64,000 nucleotides of DNA. Origin: Sporopachydermia quercuum. Its lineage: Eukaryota; Ascomycota; Sporopachydermiomycetes; Sporopachydermiales; Sporopachydermiaceae. The translations under genes were made by a program, and so were the position numbers. This document shows positions 31,941 to 42,421 of this stretch, one piece after another. Position 1 is the first letter of the stretch. Each line of letters starts with the position of its first letter. The notes under the pieces were generated by a model. That model ran no database searches. It saw only the letters and a list, made by a program, of their open reading frames with translations, and was not told the DNA's origin. The DNA is taken from NCBI GenBank assembly GCA_001599295.1, contig BCGN01000008.1, positions 1 through 64,000 of the forward strand, read 5' to 3'.

Positions 31941-33135
31941 TGATTACCGGTTTTTTTTTGTAACTTGTTAATTGATCAGTTCATATGGTATTTATGTGAA
32001 GCAAGAAAACTGAATTTCAAGATTATGGAAGAGAACTTCTGTGACTAGAAATGGGAAGTAAGTCACAATGATCTTGACATGTTGTTTTATAAGATAATCA
32101 CACCTTATATCCAACCATACAACAAGTACATTTCATCTTTTTCTCAATCAAAACTCTGACGATACAATAGTTTTCTACCGAATGAATAGAATTTTGACAC
32201 AACACAGCGACCCTGTTTCGCTACATATATAACCAATAATCTACTTCTTTCATCATTCTTTGAAAGTACACATATCCTTATATCAATATTTCTGTCGAAT
32301 CATCATTTCATCCTATAATAACTCAATACACATCTATATGTAAGATTGTCTTGTATCGATTTTAAGAACATCAGTGATATGAATAAATAAATAAAGCCAA
32401 ATTTAGTCACAGGAACTTTATATTATTTTGACTTTCACGTCCATTAATTTCAGCAAAAAGCAGAGTATAAAACCAACTTTCATTAAAATTCCTGGCGACA
32501 ATAACTTGAACATGTACAGAGACAGAGATTTGGCTAATGTATATCTACCTACCTACTGAGATATGCGTTATTTCCTTCTATACATAAGCTGGAGAAGTCT
32601 GGCTCAACTAACTCTTGATAGTTTTGACTCGCGAGCAAAACACAGAGAAAGCCACGTGATGCGATAAGGTTCTTACCCCAGATTTANCTAACTAATAATC
32701 TACAAAAGAATACTAATAAATTAAATAACCCTAGAATTCAATCGTTTTCAGAACCAGGAGAGNTTAGTTGGACTTATCTCGACATGATTATACTAGTTGA
32801 GAAAAAACTGTTAGAGATAAGGATAGAGAATAGGAAATAATAAAAGTCAGAAACTAGATATATGCGATTTGGTACACATCATTTCTTGATCACCGAAACA
32901 TTCTAACCAGATTTAATTAGCTTACACAGCTTTCTGGTAAGAGAGATTGTTGAAACTTTGAGTGTATGCAGTGTTCAGAGTTGAAAAAGTGGTTGCTCAA
33001 TAGGATCTAATCTATTGAATAACTATTCACAGTTTTAAGAATAAGACGAATCATCCTTGGGGAAATCACCATAAAAAGCCTAGATTTGAAATTCTGACTA
33101 ACAAACAGCTTCTTTATAGACAACTATTTGTTAAA
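31941..33135. other. Intergenic between the two F-box genes
   Basis: 1.2 kb with no supported gene. It contains GCCACGTGA near 32653 and ambiguous bases at 32687 and 32763. No residual copy of either F-box gene was recognised. Confidence 0.5.
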
Positions 33136-34752
33136 ATGAATCATTCGGGCACTTCAGACACAGATAGGATCACAATATCAGAGTCAAAAGAGTTGAAAGT
33201 ATCCAATTCTGATAGTAGTAATGAACGTGGTAGTTGTATATTAGATTTACCTATTGAGNTGATCAGGGAAATTCTGGAATTAACGCTTGATGCTAATTCA
33301 ATAGCAGAATTGTCCTCAACTTGCAAAAGATTCCGACAAACACTTCTGCCTGTACAATTCTCATCAGTAAGACTATCAATAGTCAAGGATGTGGTGCTAG
33401 ATAATACAATATCGATTAGAGATAATTCAAGAATCTTTGTACAGTGCTTGAAGAAGAATGAAGAATTAGGATTACCATCAATTGCTTCCTGCATTAGAGC
33501 TATAGATATACCATGCGGTTGCGATGAAGAGACAATAGATTACCTCTGTCAAAAACTTAATCTTTTGGCGGTAAGAATAGTTAATTTCAAGCATCAGCCG
33601 ATTGTAAATAAATTTCTTGAACATAGTCTACACACAGTGCAGATAGCGACTGATGACGGTGACATAAGAATTCTAAATAATTTAACTAACTTGAAGAGGA
33701 TAGATATATTTGTTGGAANTAATAGTTTGGATATAGACAAGTTTGGAAACCTACCCATTTCATCGTACGATCCGGAAACATTTCTATTCTCTAATATCAA
33801 AATCTTGTCAGTTAGTGGAAATATTGATAATCAACCAAAAGTCCTTAGATATACGGCCAATCTCCTGAGGTCTGGTTTTAAGAGACTGAAATTTTTGGCT
33901 ATAGGTCCTTCTTACTCTTCATACTTTCTTTCAACGCGGAAGAATGATGGAAACACGTCTATTATATCGCGAGAGTGTGCTTCTGTATTGTGTGATGTGC
34001 TGGAACAGATACAGCGCAAGGACTACATCCGAACTTTGCAACTGAATGATTTTTTGATTCGAGGATTGTCAATTGTTTTCCTAGCGTCAGTTGGTAACAC
34101 TTCCGGAGTACAATTGTTACAAATAGTGAGTTTTGATCGTGTAAGACTATCTTTGCTTCTAAAAAGGGAAGTCTACATTGCTTTTTTTGGTCTCTTTCCA
34201 AATCTAAGGGCATGTTCAATAATATTATCGTCAAGAGTTTCTACAGAAATAGATGAAACATTCAATCACCCTTTTACTTATACTCGCATCAAACAAGAGC
34301 ATGATATCTATGGTTTTTTCGAAAGTTCAAGAATTGAATGCTCCAAACTTCAAACAATTACAGTTGAAGAAGGATTCCATGAACTACAAGATAATGACCA
34401 CATGTATAAAATTCATAATAGTTCTTTATCACCACCCACAGAGCGAAACTTCCTGATGCATGAATATTGTGATCCACGATATAGTGCAATGAGAATTATT
34501 GAGTTACAATCTTCGATAGCTACGTCTAGAAGTGTTTCATTTATCTTATACAGGACTCCTAGAATGTTCTCTATCAAACACAAATCTCAACCAGAAACTA
34601 TCATTGGCAGGTCTAATTTCATAATAGATATCTCAAAACATTGTGAAGGCAAAGAATTCACATTTGCTGATGGTTCTAAGCTGAATTATAATTTTTTATG
34701 GTCATTTATCGATTCAGCTGCCTGTTTGAACGTCTTAGAGAGTCTCAGGTAA
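33136..34752 (+). CDS. F-box protein, second of a tandem pair
   Basis: The 538-residue frame starts MNHSGTSDTDRITISESKEL. The F-box is at about 33-80: CILDLPIE, IREILELTLDANSIAELSS, TCKRFRQTLLPVQFSSVRL. The rest has repeating Leu/Ile-rich strands such as LNNLTNLKRIDIFV and NIKILSVSGNIDN, consistent with degenerate leucine-rich repeats. The likely role is substrate selection for an SCF ligase; the substrate is unknown. It lies on the same strand as the first F-box gene, 1.2 kb downstream, suggesting an old tandem duplication. Two ambiguous bases (33259, 33719) fall in it, one within the F-box. Its stop is 178 bp from the RPL18 stop on the other strand. Confidence 0.72.
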   Translation: MNHSGTSDTDRITISESKELKVSNSDSSNERGSCILDLPIEXIREILELTLDANSIAELSSTCKRFRQTLLPVQFSSVRLSIVKDVVLDNTISIRDNSRIFVQCLKKNEELGLPSIASCIRAIDIPCGCDEETIDYLCQKLNLLAVRIVNFKHQPIVNKFLEHSLHTVQIATDDGDIRILNNLTNLKRIDIFVGXNSLDIDKFGNLPISSYDPETFLFSNIKILSVSGNIDNQPKVLRYTANLLRSGFKRLKFLAIGPSYSSYFLSTRKNDGNTSIISRECASVLCDVLEQIQRKDYIRTLQLNDFLIRGLSIVFLASVGNTSGVQLLQIVSFDRVRLSLLLKREVYIAFFGLFPNLRACSIILSSRVSTEIDETFNHPFTYTRIKQEHDIYGFFESSRIECSKLQTITVEEGFHELQDNDHMYKIHNSSLSPPTERNFLMHEYCDPRYSAMRIIELQSSIATSRSVSFILYRTPRMFSIKHKSQPETIIGRSNFIIDISKHCEGKEFTFADGSKLNYNFLWSFIDSAACLNVLESLR

Positions 34753-34930
34753 AGATATTTTGTTGTAATCGATTGGATCTGGCTTTCCAATAATAGAAAT
34801 ACTTGATTCCAAACAATAAACTTTCCATTTGATTCATCGAAATACTACAATTCCCATATCATATACAAATTATTTCAATATATTTTGAATTATTCCATTA
34901 GAAGCAACTATAAACACTAGCTTCTAACGT

Positions 34931-35861
34931 TTAGACCTTGAAAGCCTTACTCTTTCTTCTACCTCTAGCTCTTTCAAACTTACGTCCCTTAGACATAACC
35001 TTAGGAGCCTTACCCTTGTGAGGACCGAAACCGAAGTGTCTGACAGCTTCTCTGGAATTTCTAGGACCTCTGATGAAAAGAGTGTTAGCACCAGTTGGGG
35101 CTCTGACAGCTAATTGATCAAGAGTGATGGTTTCACCACCGGCCTTGATAATTCTAGCTTTAGCACCAGCAGTGAATCTAAGAGCGGCAACAGTGACCTT
35201 AGGAACGTCAACAATTCTGTTATCATCGGTGACAGTACCAATGACAACAACAGTTTTTTCAGAGGCACCAGGTTGCTTAACAGCCTGGGCTATTCTGGAT
35301 AATGAAACAGGAGGTCTGTTGATCTTGGAAAGGAAAAGGTTTCTCAAGACAACTTTGTTGAATGGAGCATCAGTACGACCTAAAATGACGTTAGTAAATC
35401 ATCCTATTGAAAATAGATATTGAAGTGTCACTACTCAAACTGAACTGCTAGGTCAAGATTATGAATCACAAAAAACACAAGTTTCACTGGCAATATTGAT
35501 TGATGAGATTATTCAATCCATCCCTCTAAATATATTGAAAAGAGTCCGCTTTGAAGGAGATCTTCCTGCACCATACTCTTCCTGGTTGAATCGAACACGA
35601 CTTCTTAGTTGGCTGAATCATTCTTCTCTAAAAGACTCCTCATAGATACCAAATTACAACGACGATTCCAAATACTGAATACTTTTCACTTCAATACCCT
35701 TACAAAGCAGGAATGTTACTGTGGATCCTCTTTTAAGTAAAACACATACGAGCCAAGAAACGGTAGAGCTTGACCAAAAGCTTCAAGTAGACATTGTCTG
35801 ACTTGGGAGCCTCACGGTGTCCACTTCTTTGATGTTGTTTAGTAGTTTTATCAATACCCAT
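34931..35861 (-). CDS. RPL18: 60S ribosomal protein L18 (eL18)
   Basis: Two exons on the minus strand, 35861-35750 and 35379-34931, give 186 residues, exactly the yeast eL18 length. Exon 1 encodes [20 protein letters not shown] through FLA; splicing restores [12 protein letters not shown] and then [14 protein letters not shown]. The 370-nt intron has donor GTATGT and branch [42 protein letters not shown] and the basic end [16 protein letters not shown] are family signatures. eL18 is a structural large-subunit protein. ACGCAA lies 174 bp upstream of the ATG. It diverges from the prefoldin gene. Confidence 0.97.
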
Positions 35862-36506
35862 CTTTGATGATTGAAATAAATCTGCTGGTTATTGAACTAG
35901 CTAAATTAAACAAAACAGATATTCAACTATTATTTCAAATGAATGCTATGCAAGAAAGGAAGATAAACTATTCGAGTAGTGTGAAGATTACATTCTCTAT
36001 GGTTCTGAGAATGAAAGAATGCCATGCACTCTCCTTGCGTCTGTTCCAAGTTTCTGCGTGGATTCCTCTGTTTCCTGCAACTTTCTTTCTTACAACTATG
36101 TACTCTTCCATAATAGAAAAGTACACAGAATATCTATCTGTTCTGTAATGTTAGGACCGTTTTATGAGAAGCCCTTAATAGTATCACGTGATATAGGAAT
36201 TTTGTCAGAAGTTTATTTTACATCTCAATAAAGAAATGAAATAGCGAGTCGAGATATGATGTTGTTCTTCTAGTTTTTACATGTCATATCATGGTGACAC
36301 TTTTCAACATTAAAACAGTAAACTGTACCAAGATCGGAGTTTCTACAAACCAAATCGATTACTATTGTATACCAGAGCGAAGAACAAAAGGTCAACAAGC
36401 TCATCTTTTATTGAAAGAAATATTGGGGATATTATTCTCAGAAATATTTTAGTATTTGGGGATTTGATTTGTTGAAATCCCTAGTAGTCACAGATAGTAT
36501 TTCACA
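35862..36506. other. Divergent intergenic region, RPL18 and PAC10
   Basis: No gene supported. It contains TTGCGT at 36035-36040 and TCACGTGA around 36184-36191. Confidence 0.5.
36035..36040 (-). promoter_or_regulatory. ACGCAA element upstream of RPL18
   Basis: ACGCAA on the coding strand, 174 bp before the ATG, within GACGCAA, as at RPS19. A second related core (GCGTG) follows at 36056. Confidence 0.4.
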
Positions 36507-37505
36507 ATGTCTGGTACAAGTAACAAGTAAGGACCACAGTCAAGGCCAGTGTTTTCCAAGTGNGCTTTTGTTCTATTTCCTCTTCTCGAAATAGGACCTT
36601 GCTAAATATACTAACTATTATATAAGAAATGACGGTTCATATTCCAACCCGCGTGGAATACCACAAGCACCTTTTGTTGAGAAGGTAGAAGAATACGTCA
36701 AGTCTCCCGAAGATGCTGAATCAGTGTTGGCTTCGTTCCAAGAGATGTTGCAGTAAGTTAAGACTCTATTTTTTCATTCAGAGGAGCTATGAACGAGGTA
36801 GTACGGTATTTTTCCGAGTTGTATGATGATAGTAACTAACTTACAAATGATAGAAAGTATAAGTTCATGGTATGCAAAGTAGAATGAAGATGTTGTGTTA
36901 TGTAAATTTATTTGATATTGAATGAGGTCTGAAGCTAACAAGTTTCATCAGGAATCTGGTAAATTAAATTCTGTCAATAGTTTAAAACAAAAACTCCCTG
37001 AAATAAGGAAAACATTGGAAATGGTGAAGTTTCTAGACTCTAAGAAAGTATGTATAAACCTTTGGGGAAGAATGTCGACACTTGTTCGTTATTAACAATT
37101 TATTCAGGACACCGACGAAGAGATAACAGCCAATTACGAACTAAATGATACATTGTACACAGCTGCCACTGTGAAGCCTACTGAGACAGTTTATTTATGG
37201 TTAGGTGTAAGTTGATATGATATTTGTTCAATGCTGTTGAAGCTTTTTAGATAACTGAATAATCTAACTAGATATATAAGGCTAATGTTATGTTGGAATA
37301 TCCAATACAGGAAGCAATTGATCTGTTGAATAGCAAAATACAATCGGCTGAGAAGAATCTAAAGAATGCGGAGGAAGATTTGGAATTTTTGAGAGAGAAT
37401 ATAACAACCATGGAAGTGAATACAGCAAGGCTTTATAATTGGGATGTTCAACGAAGAAGAGAACTGCGGGAAGCTGAGGTTGCTGCACAAACAGTTAAGG
37501 CTTAG
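36507..37505 (+). CDS. PAC10: Prefoldin subunit 3 (Pac10/Gim2), six exons
   Basis: Exons 36507-36526, 36627-36752, 36854-36869, 36952-37047, 37108-37206 and 37281-37505 give 193 residues. Exon 3 is only 16 nt and supplies most of QKYKFM, which is invariant in prefoldin 3/VBP1; without it the frame breaks. All introns have GT donors and a CTAAC-like site before the acceptor (for example AACTAAC, GCTAAC, TTAAC). The product has IPQAPFVEKVEEYV, then LPEIRKTLEMVKFLDSKK, then VYLWLGANVMLEYP. The last stretch is LEFLRENITTMEVNTARLYN followed by WDVQRRR. Two long coiled coils flank a beta hairpin pair, as in alpha-type prefoldins. Prefoldin delivers nascent actin and tubulin to the CCT chaperonin. 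Confidence 0.95.
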
Positions 37506-37714
37506 AAGATTGTGTGGCACTCTGAATACTGAATACATGTTTGAAATAAACCCGGAGATGTGGAAAGAAAGATAATAAAACAGATATATATGAAATATTA
37601 ATTAAGGTGCTCAAACCCCGTTTATATTTACATTACGCCTTTAATTACCACCAACCATATTTACCAAGTTGCACTCTTTACTCAAAATATATAGCCATTA
37701 TCATCTTACAAAAG

Positions 37715-38702
37715 TCATCTTCTGACTGTATCGATCAGTTGAGAGAATAGATTGGACTCTCTATCCCATCCTTCTTCTTCATTAGTTTCCCCATCAGGCT
37801 GAACTTCGTTACCCAGTGCGTCCGAAGATGTCTGAGGTTCTTCTTGATGACCTTCAGTGAGCTTTCTCCAAAATGGCACTCTCCAATATTTACCAGGGAT
37901 TACCTCTCTTGTTACCAGTATCCCTAAAGTGAACCCAATCCAACTGGATACCAGTGATGACGGTATAGTGCTTAAAGCTATTTGGGCAACGCATATAAAG
38001 AAGAACACTCTATCCGTCAATATCAGCTTGGATTCTGATGAAGCATTCCATTGGACTTCAAATCGATAAATAGATGGTATCAAATCATAATACTGAACAA
38101 ATAATGCATATATTATACTTGTAGGCCCGCTTGTTATATGACCAAATTTATCGTTCAGATTTGAAGGAAGACATATCTGAAACACAAACAGCACACTGAA
38201 TGTCGTTATTATTGTGTAAACGTATATAACAATAACATAAGACTGAAACCAGAAAAGTTATTCTCGTTAGTAGTTAGGCCCAAAAGAAAAGAAGGGACTA
38301 CAGTCACTGGTATTTAAAACCACCAAAGTATACATACAATAAATTTATGAGAACCCATAATCCTTTCGAGGACCCTGTAATTGTAAAGCAGTATTGTGGC
38401 AAACAATACTTCCGATTCATTGTTATAAACGTTTTGAAACAGTAACAATCTCCACCATTGGTCTAATTACTAGTTAGTTCTCAAGTTCATAGATCATTTT
38501 ATTTATATCGCTAGCATTCTAACCATCCCCAGTCCCATCCAACCTATCACATACTCCATGTCCAAATATATGGTTGCAGTTTCAAATCAAACAAATATTT
38601 CACTCCAAACAGTGAAACTATCACTGGAGCACACACTGTTATATAAACAATATATCTAGAGCAGGGTGTTCCTCCAAATCCTTTCGGGGTATAAGCAAAC
38701 AT
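37715..38702 (-). CDS. DSC2: Rhomboid-like membrane protein, Dsc2-type (Golgi/endosomal Dsc ubiquitin ligase)
   Basis: Three exons on the minus strand, 38702-38555, 38462-38338 and 38242-37715, give 266 residues. Donors are GTATGT, branches AACTAAC and TACTAAC. The product has GFGGTPCSRYIVYITV, then FDLKLQPYIWTWNQWWRLLL, where Q-x-W-R is the rhomboid-superfamily L1 entry, and VLFATILLYNYRVLERIMGS. Several membrane helices follow, with LSTIPSSLVSSWIGFTLG late. No catalytic GxSG or later His is seen, as expected for a pseudoprotease. Dsc2/UBAC2-type proteins are scaffolds of membrane ubiquitin ligases. The acidic C-terminal tail is only about 55 residues and shows no obvious UBA domain, unlike the Dsc2 I know. 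It could instead be a related UBAC2/derlin-like scaffold. Confidence 0.7.
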
Positions 38703-39318
38703 CGTTCGAGTTATATGAATGAGTCTATGCAATGAGAGATCGTTCTTTATTGTCTNGAAGGTAGCAATCCAACAGATTGAACTTGAGCTCAAAGAAAACT
38801 ATCAACCGTAAATCTATTACAACTCTTTCCTTCCTTTGATACAACATAAGAACCAAAATACTAATAATTGATTGACAAAGGACAACAAACAGAAATAAAC
38901 AGTAAGTTTATGCTTCCTACCTTATCTACTTACCATTCGTACATATATACTATGATTTCTTTTGTGACAATACGAACAAAATAGACCTGATTAATAACTG
39001 TCCGTTAAATTAAGTCCGGTTAGAGANACTAAATATAAATACCATATCTCTTCATCACCGGACAATCAGTGATCTACCGGACAACAACTACCGAGGTTTT
39101 TCATATGATACTAAATTCAAACCTTGCTTGCTATTCTCTCTTTGAATCGATTGAAAGACAGATGAGAAACCACTAATTGAAAATACAGAATTACTAATTA
39201 TGTATTTAATGTTGAGAACTTGGGAAGAGGCGGTCAAGTTAGGTTATTGAGAACATGCAAAGTGTCAGATATAATGTGTGAAAAGGAGTTGTGATCCAGA
39301 AAGCAAAAAACATACATC
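38703..39318. other. Divergent intergenic region, DSC2 and PEX8
   Basis: No gene supported. CCGAGG lies at 39091-39096, and ambiguous bases at 38756 and 39027. Confidence 0.5.
39091..39096 (-). promoter_or_regulatory. CCTCGG motif upstream of PEX8
   Basis: CCGAGG on the plus strand (CCTCGG on the minus), 223 bp before the PEX8 ATG. It is the FarA/FarB-type core also seen before the acyl-CoA dehydrogenase gene. The assignment rests on motif likeness only. Confidence 0.3.
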
Positions 39319-41662
39319 ATGGATAGATTAGGAGCCCAAGGAAGAGCTATGGCTCAACGAATGATGGAACAACAAAAGTTTGATAACAGTGTTCAAATAT
39401 CACATCAAGGTCAAGTAGCAAGTCAACTTGAGCTTTTATTGAGAGAATTGGTCAATCCTTCTGGAAAGGTGAAACCTGAAGGGTACGTATGAAGCATGAC
39501 CAAGTAGTTTATGTTCGGTTCTTGCAGTATTAGAACCATTTGGCTATACACGATGAATTTTTATTGGCGTAGAATGAAAGAAAGGAAAGGAAACTAACAT
39601 AAATCAGGCTTTTGCAAAATACGGCTTATGAGTTAACAATAGTGATGAACCAACAGAATGTTGCTTTATTGATCCATTGTTTAGTGCAATGTCCTTATTT
39701 ACTATCAGAAAATTTGCTGGACATTTCAGCAGGTTTTAATGTATCAGAAGCTATTAGAAGCGCTGTAACAAGAAAGCATAAAATTTCAGAACCGTCGCTA
39801 TCAATTGATGGGTTTTATACAGGACTCTTGCAAGGATTATCATTGATTACGCTGAAATGGAAACGGATACCTATAATTTCTGGTATTCTGAGAGCTAATA
39901 TAGTTAATGACACAAGATATGTCAGAAATACCATCCGAGAATTAAAGGAAATGCTGATTGAAGATATACACGATACATTTACCAGGTCAGGAGCTCATTC
40001 TTTTGATGTTCTTGCCTTGTGTTTGGTATCTCTTGCTGTTAACTACAGTTCTATTTCTGATCATCACAAGCGTAAACTTCCTTATAAAGAGATATTTACT
40101 TTTGGGATCCGATTGATATTCAGTTCTCATTATGGATTTGAGTGTGGAAATCTTATCGATCCCACGAAACCGTTCAGTTATTCAAGACGGCATTATGAGT
40201 CCTCTTTGAAAGGACCTGTTCTGGCGACTCTTGGTTCTGTTTCGTTAGTAGTCAAGGACTGCGTGATGGTAAGATTGCATTACTTTGATGCAATGGACGC
40301 TTCATTGAATGAGTAAGTTTTGATGCTCATCGGATAATGAATTTTGATAGATTTATAATTAGTAAGCTTTATACTAACATTTGGTAGAATTGTTGCATTC
40401 ACAGATACTATTGCAAGCTCATGGGGAAAAGCATTAGCTATGGACAGAGCTGTGGAAAACGACGAGCTGTTCTGGAAGATAATGAAGTTACAGGTATTTT
40501 CTTTAACTGTTATACTGCAAGCTTATGTTAGCCTTGCATATCACTTGCCCAAAAGAACTGTCTATGCAGGTATGTTATTTTCTGAGGCATATTTCTCATC
40601 GGAATTCTCACCAGATTTCGCACCAGATTTCTATTGTTGAAATCCAATTGATGATTTTACATATACATACTAACATCACCGAAAGTGTATCCACGAATCT
40701 ACTATAAAATTCTTGAGATTTTATTTAATACCAATTTCATACTTGAAAAGATTGGAACTGGTGGCTACTCTCAATACAACTTTGTTTATTTAAGCACTTT
40801 AGATGGGATACTTGATTTATTTCCTAAGGATGCCGAAAATCTGGGTTTAGCTTTTTCAAATAACTGTCACCTTCTGGCCATAAAAAACGATCCAATCGAA
40901 TTTGCCAAGTGCCTATTTATGATCAGCTATTTTGAGCAGTTGATTCAAGTATGCAGTAATGAGTTTTCAGATAAATACATTTTACCAATCGCAAGATTAA
41001 TGCTCACACCTCAAAACAGTTTGCTAGACTATGACACGGAATCTCTTGAACATGTTCGACCTATTTTTGAATCTGCTCATTCTGTAATTTTGGCATCGTT
41101 ATCCGTCCCATCAAATGCTCTAATGAACATTAATATTATACCCGATTATCTTCAAGCAGTGTTGGCACTGTTTCCTCGCACTTTATCTGCACATCAGTTG
41201 CTTTTTGCGGTGGAAAGCATTGCCAAAGCTGTGTATCCACCAGGGGCTATTTATGCAGTTGACAATAAGATAAACCTTGGATCGTTTTTGTTTAATATTT
41301 TGTTCAATAAAGCTGATGTTACTATATCTGGTGTTCCCTTACCAACGAAGCATGGAATTGCAAAACCTCAAGGAGCTGAAGATAATAACGATCCACCGAC
41401 AGTCAGAGCTGCTTTAGGGTCGGCGATCATAGCGGTATTGACTTACAGTGAGATTCAAGAATTAGAATCTTGGCTGGATAGAGTATGGGGACTTATCCAG
41501 AGGACAGGTGATGTGCTGCTTCTAGAGCAACAAGAGCGTGTTTATTTGCTGGATCATTTATGGAAATTGATTTCAGATAAGTTGGATTTGCATAAGGCGA
41601 ATATTGGGATCAAATGGTGGTATGAAACAGTTGCTGGTGTAGTAGAAGCTCCAAGATTGTGA
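39319..41662 (+). CDS. PEX8: Peroxin Pex8 (peroxisomal matrix protein import)
   Basis: Four exons, 39319-39482, 39608-40312, 40388-40569 and 40686-41662, give 675 residues, close to other yeast Pex8 proteins. Donors are GTACGT, GTAAGT and GTATGT; branches AACTAAC and TACTAAC. Recognition rests on GYSQYNFVYLSTLDGILDLF, the FESAHSVILASLSVPSNA stretch (fungal Pex8 reads F-E-A-A-H-S-V-M-L-A-V-F-S), LPTK, and IGIKWWYETVAG near the end. Pex8 is a lumenal peripheral peroxisomal membrane protein linking the docking and RING import complexes. The C-terminus is PRL, which fits a non-canonical PTS1; other yeast Pex8 proteins end in SKL or AKL-like signals. The promoter has a CCTCGG motif. A TGA closes the frame at 41660-41662. 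Confidence 0.88.
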
Positions 41663-42421
41663 TAATGACTACTCTATGGTTATTTGAATATTCTCAGAAA
41701 AAAATTCTCGTTTATTGTTGAATCAAAGTTTTCTGTTCTGCAAGTGCCAGCATTGATTTTTCGTCTACAACTGGAGTGAATGTGGATATTAGTTTTCTAT
41801 TGAGCTACTGGTGGTATTCATGGAATGAGACACCTGTTCAAGAATGGATCCCAATGCATTCTTTCATTGAAAAGTCAAACTGCGAATCGGTGTATAAAAT
41901 ATCATAGAATAAAGCAGTATATTGTTGATTCACTGCATTCCCGAATCGTGAGAGATCTCCTTATCAAACCCCTGATTCAATACATCGGCATGGTTATCAA
42001 TCAATCAGCATATTAATTGTTCAGTATTTGGTATCAATTCCGATATTTTCATACTCTCACTCAACGTTTCTGACAGTATTTTTCGTCAGTGACATTTGTC
42101 ACATACTTTAAAACCTAAACCTTAATTAAATTTGTTTATAAATCATATATTCCATCAAAGTGAAAATTTGAATTTCTCCATCTCTCATACAAAATAAATT
42201 TTTTATTTATCTATGCTTGCGAACTAAACAATGTACCGTTGGATGATATAAGCATCACTAACTTGAATTGGTTTGATAATAGTTCAGAATACTATAGCAT
42301 CTACGGGCTAAGAACTACAAATGTTTTAAGAAAGTTTTATAGTTAAAAGATTGATATTGGTATATTCAATACCAAAGGGTCAACTATCAACTAGTATCTG
42401 TATTACTTTACTTAGTTCATA
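41663..42421. other. Intergenic, PEX8 to KRI1
   Basis: AT-rich. A short open frame (41825-42016) has no recognisable content. No gene supported. Confidence 0.5.
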
